Translations under genes and position numbers: made by a program
The notes under the pieces: model-generated
What the model was told of the DNA's origin: nothing
Databases searched by the model: none
The model's input: the letters and a program-made list of their open reading frames with translations, nothing else
Assembly (NCBI GenBank): GCA_048569615.1
Contig: JBLIRK010000006.1
Location: 11,460 to 75,459, forward strand
DNA length: 64,000 nt
Origin: JAYEPK01 sp048569615
GTDB taxonomy: Archaea > Thermoplasmatota > Penumbrarchaeia > Penumbrarchaeales > Penumbrarchaeaceae
Reading direction: 5' to 3'
Shown: positions 9,293 through 17,561 of the stretch, one piece after another
How positions within the stretch are numbered: the stretch's first letter is position 1
How the letters are laid out: every line of letters starts with the position of its first letter

Positions 9293-9703
9293 ATGGTTTC
9301 AGAGGATATCGACCTTGGTGTGCCCATTGAATGTCCCAAATGCTCCGTGATGATGAAGCAGATAGTCGTAACAACTCCCATGGCTGCGGTGGAGGTCGAC
9401 CACTGCCAGGGCTGTGAGGGCTACTGGTTCGACAAATATGAGCTGGTGAAGGTCATCGACGAGAAGATGGAAGGATCGCTCCCTTACGAGAACACGGATG
9501 AAAAGGGGAACATAACGGTCTGCCCGAGGTGCAAGGGACATGTGGATACAATGTCGCTCTGGGACATCAAGGTGGACCTCTGCAATGACTGCCACGGCAT
9601 TTGGCTGGACAGGGGGGAGCTCAAGGAGGTCCAGGATAAATACAGGTTCGAACAGAACCAGAACAAGCTCATCGAGCTTCTGAAGAGCGTGCTCCAGGAA
9701 TAA
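9293..9703 (+). CDS. Tandem zf-TFIIB-type zinc-ribbon protein
   Basis: A 136-residue protein with two similar zinc ribbons. The first runs CPKCSVMM...HCQGCEGYWFDKYEL and the second CPRCKGH...LCNDCHGIWLDRGEL. Each ends in the W(F/L)D..EL signature of the zf-TFIIB-like (pfam13453) family. Despite the family name, these are usually stand-alone zinc-binding proteins of unknown role and not transcription initiation factors. A helical C-terminus (RFEQNQNKLIELLKSVLQ) could mediate oligomerisation. It lies between divergent promoters and the tRNA-Ser locus. Confidence 0.8.
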   Translation: MVSEDIDLGVPIECPKCSVMMKQIVVTTPMAAVEVDHCQGCEGYWFDKYELVKVIDEKMEGSLPYENTDEKGNITVCPRCKGHVDTMSLWDIKVDLCNDCHGIWLDRGELKEVQDKYRFEQNQNKLIELLKSVLQE

Positions 9704-9734
9704 ACATTCCCTTATCCGCCGTGGACCTTAATAA

Positions 9735-9773
9735 CTACCTCTGCATACTTAGAAAAAAATCCTGCAGAGGTAG
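9735..9773 (+). repeat. 11-bp inverted repeat overlapping the 5' end of tRNA-Ser
   Basis: CTACCTCTGCA at 9735-9745 is the exact reverse complement of TGCAGAGGTAG at 9763-9773, which contains the first ten bases of tRNA-Ser. The 17-base spacer is A-rich. The CCTCTGC inside the left arm is also identical to the 3' acceptor strand of the tRNA. The left arm could therefore pair with the tRNA 5' end or be a fragment of a tRNA 3' end. Confidence 0.85.
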
Positions 9774-9849
9774 CTAAGCCCGGCCCACGGCGCCGGACTT
9801 GAAATCCGGTGTGCTATTGCACTCGGGGGTTCGAATCCCTCCCTCTGCG
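9764..9849 (+). tRNA. tRNA-Ser (anticodon UGA)
   Basis: The gene folds as a class II tRNA of 86 bases. Acceptor GCAGAGG/CCTCTGC has seven pairs. The anticodon stem CCGGA/TCCGG encloses CTTGAAA, giving anticodon TGA for serine. A long variable arm (TGTGC.TATT.GCAC) and a T-arm with GGTTCGAATCCC follow, with discriminator G as expected for tRNA-Ser. CCA is not encoded. The 3' end is repeated exactly at 9992-10013. Confidence 0.95.
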
Positions 9850-10013
9850 CTTCATCCTTTCTCGATCAATTAAATTACTATCAAGAGATAGGATACCGCA
9901 CGAGGGATCCGAACCGGAGGTCCTGGAAATTCCGTGCTTCCGTACCGCGGAATTTGCAGGCTAGCAAAACTTCGAAGAAGTTGATGCACAGTCGAATCCC
10001 TCCCTCTGCGCTT
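9850..10013 (+). repeat. tRNA-tail element 1: ~160-bp structured element ending in a copy of the tRNA-Ser 3' end
   Basis: Directly after tRNA-Ser comes an imperfect hairpin (ATCCTTTCTC...GAGATAGGAT). Next is an antisense copy of the tRNA T-arm (GGGATCCGAACC, 9904-9915, 11 of 12 complementary). A 13-bp stem with one mismatch and a 13-base loop follows (9922-9934 with 9948-9960), then a short hairpin AACTTC-GAA-GAAGTT (9968-9982). The element ends in a 22-bp exact copy of the tRNA 3' end and flank (9992-10013 matches 9831-9852), then seven T residues. It aligns segment by segment with the element after tRNA-Gln (45931-46090). No ORF fits inside it. Confidence 0.85.
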
Positions 10014-10064
10014 TTTTTCATCTATTCATAATCATAATAAAGAAAAAGGGATATCAGATAGCAC

Positions 10065-10781
10065 ATGGTAATGGAGAGGGTATTCGGGTACATCTTCGGT
10101 GTGATACTCTTCCTTACCCTTCCCTTCTTCATTTTCTTCTCCGTCCTTTTCATTCTAGGGTCATTCGAGGTTTACATAATGGAGGATTTCCAGAACCTTC
10201 TCATCGACAGCGCCGCCGGGTGGACGCTCCTATTCATGCCAGGTGTGATCTCTCTCATTTCCATCATCATGGTCTTCATCGCATGGCTCATTTACGTCAA
10301 ATGGAAGGACCTGCGCTACAAGATGGCATTCTACCTCTACCACTCCAAGGTCAGGTACGGCGACAGGATACCGTTATCTCACCTGGCAAAGGTTGCCGTG
10401 TGCTCGGTCCCTGAGATCGTAAGGACACTTGAATTGATGATAGACCGCAAGGAGCTGAAGGGAGAGGTGAGCAGAGCGGAGGGCGTTTACATCCACAAGG
10501 GTCTGACAAGAAGGGGGCTCAGGTTCCTGAAGGCCCTGCCGCCGGCAAAGCTCAATCAGCTCAAGAGCGCCCAGAAATGGGCATTGGACGGCCACGTCTG
10601 GGCCGGGGAGCGGGACGGGATCGAGCACGACATACCTGAACTCGAGGAGGTCGAAAGGGAGGAGCTGCCGCCCATCGAAATTTCCAAGAAGCTGGAGCGA
10701 AAGAAGGTACCTTGCCCGCACTGCGGCAGGATGAACATAGCGGATCACCACTTCTGCACCTACTGCGGCGAGGTCATATAG
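10065..10781 (+). CDS. Membrane protein with winged-helix-like region and C-terminal zinc ribbon
   Basis: A 238-residue protein with two N-terminal membrane helices (about residues 8-32 and 52-80). A cytoplasmic part follows that looks like a winged-helix module (SHLAKVAVCSVPEIVRTLELMIDRKELKGEV...RRGLRFLKAL, residues about 105-165). The C-terminal zinc ribbon is CPHCGRMNIADHHFCTYCG. This could be a membrane-bound regulator, though the winged helix may serve protein rather than DNA contacts. ATGs at 10065 and 10071 are both possible starts. It follows the T-tract of tRNA-tail element 1. Confidence 0.65.
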   Translation: MVMERVFGYIFGVILFLTLPFFIFFSVLFILGSFEVYIMEDFQNLLIDSAAGWTLLFMPGVISLISIIMVFIAWLIYVKWKDLRYKMAFYLYHSKVRYGDRIPLSHLAKVAVCSVPEIVRTLELMIDRKELKGEVSRAEGVYIHKGLTRRGLRFLKALPPAKLNQLKSAQKWALDGHVWAGERDGIEHDIPELEEVEREELPPIEISKKLERKKVPCPHCGRMNIADHHFCTYCGEVI

Positions 10782-10787
10782 GAAATC

Positions 10788-13496
10788 TCAAAGCTTCCCT
10801 TCCTTCACTCCAGATCCCGTTCTATTCATTCCATTCGGAGGTGGTGGTCTCCTTGCCTTGTAGGCCTCGGGAGGTCCCTCCTTTCCATCTTTTCCATGAA
10901 TCCTTTCTCCAGCTCTCGTCCTCCTGTCCCTGACGGCGAAATAGAATGCTGATGTTATGGAAACGATGGCTACAAGGATACCCATCACGATCATGATCAC
11001 CATTAGGATCGTCATCTGATTGGTCCCACCGTTTTCCCATTCCACTTCGGTTCGGACCTTTATATCAAGAGGCTCTGAGAGACGCTCACCGGATGTTGAG
11101 ACAAGCTTGCCGTCGACAAATATCGCGTATTCACGGTCAAAGCCGAGCGGATGGACGGGAGTGATCGAGATCGTATCTCCATCAATCCTCTTCTCGATTT
11201 CCAGGACTTGATCATATCTGTCCATCATAACAATGTTCTCGAGGTTGGTCGGATTGTCCATGAGGTCCATTTCGAAAGTTATATTGAAGGTCCTGTTCCT
11301 TTCCACTCGGCCTTCCTTCGCATCCGGAAAATCCCTTTCCAGCAGATCGAAATCTCCTGCTCCTCTTGTATTGAAATTATATATATGGTCGATTCCCAGG
11401 TTGTTGCCGTTCAGGTCTATTACCGAACCATCTATGAAAATTATGTATCGCATTTCGGGTTTCCAGAAGTTCACAGGCTCGATCAGGACCCTCGTTCCCT
11501 CAACCGAAAAGGTCACTGGTTCTTCTGCATCATTCTCATCGGTCACCTCGATGTAGCTCGAGTGGAGCAAGTAAGGCTCCATTTCTTCACTGAACTCAAG
11601 CAAGATCGGTTCATCGACATCGAAGGTTGGAGGCTGGTACCATTTGGTCGTGATCTCAGGGGGTTTCAGGTCGATGCGGCCGAGCTCGAAGAAGAACGGC
11701 TCTCCGGCAACCTCGTTCCTCGGTGTCATTCTGACATAGATCTTATTATGGTCCGTGCCATCGAGATCGTACTTGTATCTCCATTCTATTCTGAACTCCT
11801 TCTCAGTTTCGTAGAGGTATGACAGACCATCCACCTCCAAAGGATTATCCGAACGATAATCCAGCCTGCACTCTTGGAAGGTCTGGTTGTCGAAGGAGTA
11901 CTCCACATCGATGAGCAGTGAATCGGTATCGGGATCACCCGTCCTGACGGGCAGATGGACCCCGTCATAGATGAAAAGCGGGCTTCCATTTCCCACTACA
12001 TATGGAGGCTCGTCGAAGTCCTCTACGAGAAATAGGATCGTGATATTGCCGATCGTCGGTGCCATCATGTGATCTGTCGTTGAGAGCTCCATCTCCACCT
12101 GGAAATGGGTGTCTCCTTCGTGTCCCGACCACAACTCCCGGGGATTATAATCATGGTAATGGTCTGCCGTATTGCCATTGGGTCCGAGGAATTCTGACCC
12201 TTCCAGGCTTGAAGAAGTCCCTGACCGGACCCTGTACTTGTATGATGTACCGGCGGGAAAACAGCCCTTCACGATGATATCCTTGGGTGAGGCCTCCCCC
12301 GGAATCTCCACCACTCCAGTCCTGAATCTCCCACTCTTAACATGCGCCTCGATATCGAAAATGAAGGTCCCGTTCCCGATGGTATCGTGGTAATCCAGGC
12401 CTCCGAATAGGAGATATTTCCCGGTTCCCGGTATGTTGCAGAAGCCGTGGTCGGACCTCGCCACGGGATCACCGGTCGTGTTCACCTTTGTCCATTCGTT
12501 ATCGCTGAGATCATAATACCATGTCTGGACTCCATCCGAGTACAGGACTCGGTCCTGACCTGGAACAAGGTCGCCGAAGCATCTTGAGAGCCTTACGGTC
12601 CCGGGATTGCTGGCAGGGGTCATATTGGTCCATCTGTTATCACTGAGGTCGTAGGTCCAAGTTTCATGGAAGAGACCTTTGTCGATCACGTAATCGGAGT
12701 TGTAGAAGAGAACCTTGTCGGTCCCGTGGACGGGTGCGAAAATTCCTCCCCTCCGGTATTTGGGACCGCCCTCTTCGAGAACGACCTCCCAATCCCCTTT
12801 CCGGTGGTCGTAGACGTATGTCCTGTTGTCGCCTTCCATCTTGTATCCGCCGAACATGACAACCTTCTGGGTGTTCCATATGGACGCCATGTTCATGCAT
12901 ATCCTCCCCATTGGGGAGAGGGGAGTGTGGACCCTTTCCCAATCCATTTCCGAGAGGTCGAAGGTCCACGTCTCGTTGGACCAGGCATAATTGATGTATC
13001 CGCCGAAGAGAAGCACCTGGTCGGTCCCCCACAACCTTGCCATTCCGTAGGATTCGCTTCCGGGGGGCCTTGGATCAAGCAAATACTGGCTCCACTCACC
13101 ATCGGCAATGTCGAAGAGCCATGTATCGTATTCATTATAGGCCCCTCCGTTGTGATCCCCGCCGAAGAGGAGCACTTTTCCGGTTCCCGGTATTCCTATC
13201 ATGTCAATTGCGTTCCTCATGTTGGGGGCATGGTCAAGTTCGAGGTCCTTCCATATGAGCTCATCACCGAACGCAGACCCGACAGTCTCGAGGGTTGCGA
13301 AGGGCTGGGATGCTTCATCATAGGTGATATTGACCAATGAGCCCTCCAATATCCCCATTTCTGCGGTCTGAAGTATGTATTCGGGTTCGGCTCCCTCGAT
13401 CCCTTCGGCATCGAAACCCCGGAGCAGCGATGCTCCCATCGCAGAAACCGCAAATATAATAAGAATGAAATATGCTGGAAACGCCGGGTGCCTCAT
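10788..13496 (-). CDS. Large secreted kelch-repeat surface protein with Big_5-like domains and C-terminal anchor
   Basis: A 902-residue protein with an N-terminal signal sequence (about residues 7-27). A long region of kelch-like blades follows (residues about 90-380), with repeated motifs such as GKVLLFGG, DQVLLFGG, QKVVMFGG and W.FDLS.. W. A middle segment carries further beta domains. Two Big_5-like segments (FSEEMEPYLL...YIIFIDG.V.DLNGN and a second one) precede a membrane helix near residue 850 and a basic, Pro-rich cytoplasmic tail. This is an extracellular beta-propeller adhesin or binding protein. The ligand is unknown. It converges with 10065-10781, with six bases between them. Confidence 0.75.
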   Translation of the reverse strand: MRHPAFPAYFILIIFAVSAMGASLLRGFDAEGIEGAEPEYILQTAEMGILEGSLVNITYDEASQPFATLETVGSAFGDELIWKDLELDHAPNMRNAIDMIGIPGTGKVLLFGGDHNGGAYNEYDTWLFDIADGEWSQYLLDPRPPGSESYGMARLWGTDQVLLFGGYINYAWSNETWTFDLSEMDWERVHTPLSPMGRICMNMASIWNTQKVVMFGGYKMEGDNRTYVYDHRKGDWEVVLEEGGPKYRRGGIFAPVHGTDKVLFYNSDYVIDKGLFHETWTYDLSDNRWTNMTPASNPGTVRLSRCFGDLVPGQDRVLYSDGVQTWYYDLSDNEWTKVNTTGDPVARSDHGFCNIPGTGKYLLFGGLDYHDTIGNGTFIFDIEAHVKSGRFRTGVVEIPGEASPKDIIVKGCFPAGTSYKYRVRSGTSSSLEGSEFLGPNGNTADHYHDYNPRELWSGHEGDTHFQVEMELSTTDHMMAPTIGNITILFLVEDFDEPPYVVGNGSPLFIYDGVHLPVRTGDPDTDSLLIDVEYSFDNQTFQECRLDYRSDNPLEVDGLSYLYETEKEFRIEWRYKYDLDGTDHNKIYVRMTPRNEVAGEPFFFELGRIDLKPPEITTKWYQPPTFDVDEPILLEFSEEMEPYLLHSSYIEVTDENDAEEPVTFSVEGTRVLIEPVNFWKPEMRYIIFIDGSVIDLNGNNLGIDHIYNFNTRGAGDFDLLERDFPDAKEGRVERNRTFNITFEMDLMDNPTNLENIVMMDRYDQVLEIEKRIDGDTISITPVHPLGFDREYAIFVDGKLVSTSGERLSEPLDIKVRTEVEWENGGTNQMTILMVIMIVMGILVAIVSITSAFYFAVRDRRTRAGERIHGKDGKEGPPEAYKARRPPPPNGMNRTGSGVKEGKL

Positions 13497-13617
13497 TCTG
13501 CTCTACTTCCGGGTATGAAGAACTCCTGGCAGGATAATATAATTTAGGTCCATACCCGAGGGTAATCGGATAAAAATGGAGAAAAAGAGAAGCCGAAGCG
13601 TTGAGTAGGAGGTTGCT
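13497..13617 (-). promoter_or_regulatory. Intergenic region: promoter of the kelch gene and terminator of the str operon
   Basis: On the minus strand TAAATTATATTATCC (about 13531-13545) is a good TATA region for the kelch gene. A 7-bp inverted repeat, GGGTATG/CATACCC, at 13511-13517 and 13550-13556 brackets it and could be an operator. T-rich runs (about 13575-13597 on the minus strand) after rpsJ look like an archaeal terminator for the str operon. Confidence 0.4.
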
Positions 13618-13935
13618 TCAGCTCCTCAGTACTATCTCGATGTTGACGTCATCGGGGACCTTGATCCTCATCAGGGACCTGAGCGCCCTGTCGTCGGCAT
13701 CCAGATAGATCAGTCTCTTGTGGACCCTCATCTCCCATCGGTCCCAGGTCTCGGACCCTTCGCCGTCGGGTGATTTCCTGCAGGGAACCACAAGCCTTTT
13801 CGTCGGAAGCGGAATTGGTCCGGACAGATTTACACCTGTTCTCTCCGAGATCTGCTTTATCTGGGTGCAGACCCCGTCCAGCGATTTCGCGTCAGTTCCT
13901 GTCAGCGATATCCTCGCTTTTGCAACCAATCCCAT
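13618..13935 (-). CDS. rpsJ: 30S ribosomal protein S10 (uS10)
   Basis: Clear archaeal uS10: KARISLTGTDAKSLDGVCTQIK, then SGPIPLPTKRLVVPCRKSPDGEG and the C-terminal VPDDVNIEIVLRS. S10 sits in the head of the small subunit and closes the archaeal str operon. The family length (about 102 residues) favours a start at the ATG at 13935 or the TTG at 13929, which lies seven bases after GGAGG. The frame stays open upstream to a GTG at 13962 overlapping the tuf stop, giving 114 residues, but this adds a non-conserved N-terminus. Confidence 0.95.
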   Translation of the reverse strand: MGLVAKARISLTGTDAKSLDGVCTQIKQISERTGVNLSGPIPLPTKRLVVPCRKSPDGEGSETWDRWEMRVHKRLIYLDADDRALRSLMRIKVPDDVNIEIVLRS

Positions 13936-13958
13936 TCCTCCGGTCCTTTTTAGGAGCT

Positions 13959-15236
13959 TCACTCCTTCTTCTCTATATCAAGGCACATTCCGGCAGCAAC
14001 GGTGGTCCCCATATCCCTGATGGCGAACCTTCCGAGCTGAGGGATCTCCTTGACCTTCTCTATGACAAGAGGCCTTGTGGGCCTTACTTTGACAATGGCG
14101 ATGTCGCCGGTCCTGAGGAAGTCCGGGTTCTCCTCCTTGACCTGGCCGGTCTTGGGGTCCAGCTTCTTCAGGAGCTCCTCGAAGGTGCAGGCGACCTGTG
14201 CCGTGTGCAGGTGGAATACGGGTGTGTATCCCACTGCTATGACGGAGGGATGCTGGAGCACAGCGATCTGGGCTGTGAAGCTCTTTGCCACTGTGGGCTT
14301 TGATGCCACCTCTCCACATACGTCTCCCCTCCTGATATCGTTCTTTCCGACGCCCCTGACGTTGAAGCCGACATTATCGCCGGGCTCCGCCGTGGGCATT
14401 GTCTCGTGGTGCATCTCGATGGACTTCACCTCTCCACCTGCGCCGGAGGGAGAGAAGGTAACGGTGCTGCCAACCTTGAGCACACCGGTCTCTATCCTGC
14501 CGACGGGGACCGTTCCTATGCCGGTGATCGTGTAAACGTCCTGAACCGGAAGCCTGAGCGGAAGCTCGGTGGGCTTCTGGGGGATCTGCAGGTTGTCGAG
14601 GCACTGGAGAAGGGTTGGTCCGGACCACCAGCTCAACTTGTCCGATTTCTTGACGACGTTGTCGCCTATGAAGGCGGAAGAGGGGCAGTACTGGACGTTC
14701 TCGGGCTTGTAACCGACCATCCTGAGTAGCTTGCCGACATCCTCCTTCACCTGGTTGAACCTCTCCTCGCTGTATGCGGGCTTGGTGGCGTCCATCTTGT
14801 TGACGTTGATGATAATCTGGTTCACTCCAAGCGTCTTTGCCAGGAATACGTGCTCCTTGGTCTGTGCCATCACACCCTCGGGTGCTGCGACGACCAGGAC
14901 GGCGGCATCGGCCTGGGAGGTCCCGGTGATCATGTTCTTTACGAAGTCCCTGTGTCCGGGGGCGTCTATGATCGTGAAGTAGTACTTGTCGGACGTGAAC
15001 TTCTTGTGGGCGACATCGATGGTCACACCTCGCTCTCTCTCTTCCTTCAGGTTGTCCATGACCCAGGCGAACTCGAAGGAGCCCTTGCCCTTGGCCTCGG
15101 CCTCTTTCCTGTACTTATCTATTATATGCTGCTCGATATGTCCCGTATCCAGGAGTACCCTCCCAACGGAGGTTGACTTCCCGTGGTCAACGTGACCGAT
15201 GAATACGAGGTTCATATGGGGTTTCTCACTTGCCAT
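13959..15236 (-). CDS. tuf: Translation elongation factor EF-1A (EF-Tu)
   Basis: aEF-1A delivers aminoacyl-tRNA to the ribosome as a GTPase. The 425 residues match archaeal length. GTP motifs are GHVDHGKST (G1), DAPGHRDF (G3) and NKMDA (G4). Domains 2 and 3 carry VQDVYTITGIGTVPVGRIETG and a conserved C-terminus ending in DMGTTVAAGMCLDI. It lies between fusA and rpsJ. A strong GGAGGT ribosome site precedes the ATG, and an AT-rich TATA-like stretch in the fusA-tuf gap may give it an additional promoter. Confidence 0.98.
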   Translation of the reverse strand: MASEKPHMNLVFIGHVDHGKSTSVGRVLLDTGHIEQHIIDKYRKEAEAKGKGSFEFAWVMDNLKEERERGVTIDVAHKKFTSDKYYFTIIDAPGHRDFVKNMITGTSQADAAVLVVAAPEGVMAQTKEHVFLAKTLGVNQIIINVNKMDATKPAYSEERFNQVKEDVGKLLRMVGYKPENVQYCPSSAFIGDNVVKKSDKLSWWSGPTLLQCLDNLQIPQKPTELPLRLPVQDVYTITGIGTVPVGRIETGVLKVGSTVTFSPSGAGGEVKSIEMHHETMPTAEPGDNVGFNVRGVGKNDIRRGDVCGEVASKPTVAKSFTAQIAVLQHPSVIAVGYTPVFHLHTAQVACTFEELLKKLDPKTGQVKEENPDFLRTGDIAIVKVRPTRPLVIEKVKEIPQLGRFAIRDMGTTVAAGMCLDIEKKE

Positions 15237-15271
15237 TTAATATACCTCCTACTCGGGTTGTTCCCTTAATT

Positions 15272-15292
15272 ACTCATTGTATTAAAACTTTG
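15272..15292 (-). promoter_or_regulatory. Possible internal promoter before tuf
   Basis: The 82-base gap between fusA and tuf holds an AT-rich stretch (TTTTAATACA...AGTAATTAAGG on the minus strand) about 40-55 bases before the tuf ATG. Highly expressed tuf genes may have such internal promoters. The evidence here is composition and spacing only. Confidence 0.35.
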
Positions 15293-15318
15293 ATGTTCAG
15301 GGTACCAATGTCGGGTCC

Positions 15319-17520
15319 TCAGGCCGAATAATAATCTGCAGTGGGTGGCTCGGGTTTGAGCCCCTTCCTCGTCCTGATATCCCTTGTCACATTGTCCAGG
15401 AGGTCCCTCGGGATCGGATCGAAACCCTGGAACTCGGTTGTCCAGAGCGCCCTTCCCTGCGTGGCTCCCCTTATCGCACTAGCAAAACCGAAGAGCTCCG
15501 CAACGGGAGCCTTGGCAATGACGGTCACCTGATCCCCCTCCATGGGCATGTCCTCGATGGTGGCGCGCCTGGAGTTCAACTCCCTGCTCACCCCTCCCAT
15601 GAGATCATTCGGAACCGTGACGAAGAGCTTCTGCTTGGGCTCCAGAAGGGTCGTTCCCGCCTCGACCATTGCGCCGTAAATGCCCGACCTGGCAGCCGGT
15701 ATGACCTGGCCGGGTCCTCTGTGGATCGCATCCTCATGGAGCTTTGCGTCCATGAGCTTGACCATGACGCCCACACACGGCTCCCAGGCCCTTGGTCCCT
15801 TTGTCATCGCTTCCTTGAATGCGTCTATCAGCAGCTCCTTGGTCTCGTGGAGGTACTGGATACCCTTTGTGGCGTTCACGAATATGTTCTGGCCCCTGAT
15901 CCAGTAGACATTCTTTGCAAGGTCCTTGTCCACCCCGTACTCCTCAAGCTGCTTTCCGAAGGCCTTTGCATCCTTTATCCTCTCGTCCGAGGGGATATCG
16001 CCGGTCCTGATAGCCTCGGTAAGGGCCCTTGGGAGCTGTTCCACCTTAAAGTAGAACCTGTTGTGCTTGTTGGGGGACTTACCCTCGAACTCCCTCTCGG
16101 AGCCCTTGAGGATGGCTTCCCTGTAAACAACGATGGGAGGGGATGTCTTTATCTCTATCCCCTGCTCCTTCTGGATCCTGTACTCCGTGATCTCGAGGTG
16201 CAGCTCGCCCATACCAGACAGCAAGTGCTCCCCGGTCTCCTGATTGATCTCTACTTGAAGGGACGGGTCCGCCTTTGCCACCATACGGAGGACCTCCACC
16301 AGTTTCGGCAGGTCCTTCATGTGCCTGGCCTCGACGGCGACGGTGACCACGGGCTCGGAAACGTGGACGATCTTCTCGAACGGATCGAGCTCCGAGTTGC
16401 CCGAAACGGTGGATCCTGCAATGGCGGCCTTCACCCCGGCCACGTTCACTATGTTGCCGGCTATGGCCTTGTCCACCGTGATCCTGTCTGGCCCGACGGC
16501 AACGGATACAGCCTGGGCCCTTGCCGAGCCCGGCATGCCGATCACGTAGAGTTCCTGGCCCCTTTCGATGGAGCCGGCAAAGAGCCTCCCGGATGCTATC
16601 TCCCCGGCATGGGGATCTATTATTATCTTTGTGACCATGAGAACGGGCTCGGACTTCGGTGAGCAGTTGACCATCGCCTTTCCCTCGGTGCTCTCCAGGT
16701 CACCGTGCCAGGTGTGGGGGATCCTGTACTTCTGGGCCTCCACGGGGTTTGGCAGGTGGTGGATTATCATGTCCAGGAGAACATGGTGAAGGGGCGCCTT
16801 CTTTGCGAGCTCCTTCTGGCTTCCCTGGTCCAGGTGATCGTAGATGTCCTTGAAGGTGATCCCCGCCTTTGTCATATACGGGACGGAGATCGCCCAGTTG
16901 TGATAGGCGGACCCGAAGGCCACGGTGCCGTTCTCGGGAGTGACGAACCATTTGCCCCTGAACTCAGGGGGGACCATCTTCGTTATCAGGTCGTTCACCT
17001 GTTTTATGATCTTGATGAAACGCTTCTGCATCTCCTCGGGCGTGACCTTGAGCTCATTGATTAGCCTGTCCACCTTGTTTACGAAAAGGACCGGTTTGAC
17101 CTTCTCCCTCAAGGCCTGCCTTACGACGGTCTCCGTCTGAGGCATGACCCCTTCAACGGCGCAGCAGACGATCACACAACCGTCCACAGCCCTCATTGCC
17201 CTCGTCACGTCACCTCCGAAATCCACGTGCCCCGGTGTGTCGATCAGGTTGATCAAGTGGTTCTCGCCCTTGTACTTGTGAACCATCGACGCATTGGCGG
17301 CGTTGATGGTGATGCCCCTTGCCTGCTCCTGCTCGTCGAAATCGAGGAGGAGCTGCTTCCCGGCAAGCTCTTCGGACATCATTCCGGCACCTGCTATGAG
17401 GTTGTCCGAGAGGGTGGTCTTTCCATGATCGATGTGGGCTGCTATACCTATGTTCCTGATGAACTGGGGTTTGTCCATTAGCTTCTGGGCTTCTCGGATG
17501 TTATCTTCTCTTCTTCCCAT
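15319..17520 (-). CDS. fusA: Translation elongation factor EF-2
   Basis: aEF-2 catalyses ribosomal translocation. The 733 residues are typical. GTPase motifs AHIDHGKTTLSDNL, DTPGHVDFGGDVTRAMRAVDG and NKVDR are present. Domain IV has HEDAIHRGPGQVIPAARSGIY, including the histidine that archaea modify to diphthamide. The ribosome site AAGGTGATGTGA lies just before the ATG. It is the third gene of the str operon, after rpsG. Confidence 0.98.
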   Translation of the reverse strand: MGRREDNIREAQKLMDKPQFIRNIGIAAHIDHGKTTLSDNLIAGAGMMSEELAGKQLLLDFDEQEQARGITINAANASMVHKYKGENHLINLIDTPGHVDFGGDVTRAMRAVDGCVIVCCAVEGVMPQTETVVRQALREKVKPVLFVNKVDRLINELKVTPEEMQKRFIKIIKQVNDLITKMVPPEFRGKWFVTPENGTVAFGSAYHNWAISVPYMTKAGITFKDIYDHLDQGSQKELAKKAPLHHVLLDMIIHHLPNPVEAQKYRIPHTWHGDLESTEGKAMVNCSPKSEPVLMVTKIIIDPHAGEIASGRLFAGSIERGQELYVIGMPGSARAQAVSVAVGPDRITVDKAIAGNIVNVAGVKAAIAGSTVSGNSELDPFEKIVHVSEPVVTVAVEARHMKDLPKLVEVLRMVAKADPSLQVEINQETGEHLLSGMGELHLEITEYRIQKEQGIEIKTSPPIVVYREAILKGSEREFEGKSPNKHNRFYFKVEQLPRALTEAIRTGDIPSDERIKDAKAFGKQLEEYGVDKDLAKNVYWIRGQNIFVNATKGIQYLHETKELLIDAFKEAMTKGPRAWEPCVGVMVKLMDAKLHEDAIHRGPGQVIPAARSGIYGAMVEAGTTLLEPKQKLFVTVPNDLMGGVSRELNSRRATIEDMPMEGDQVTVIAKAPVAELFGFASAIRGATQGRALWTTEFQGFDPIPRDLLDNVTRDIRTRKGLKPEPPTADYYSA

Positions 17521-17561
17521 TCACATCACCTTCTTGTGGTAATCCATCCATCCCTCTGAGA

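Noticed and set aside
9850..10013. tRNA intron or split/permuted tRNA as the explanation for the repeated 3' end
   Set aside because: Both upstream tRNAs are complete, no bulge-helix-bulge splice motif is seen, and the second copy has no matching 5' half next to it.
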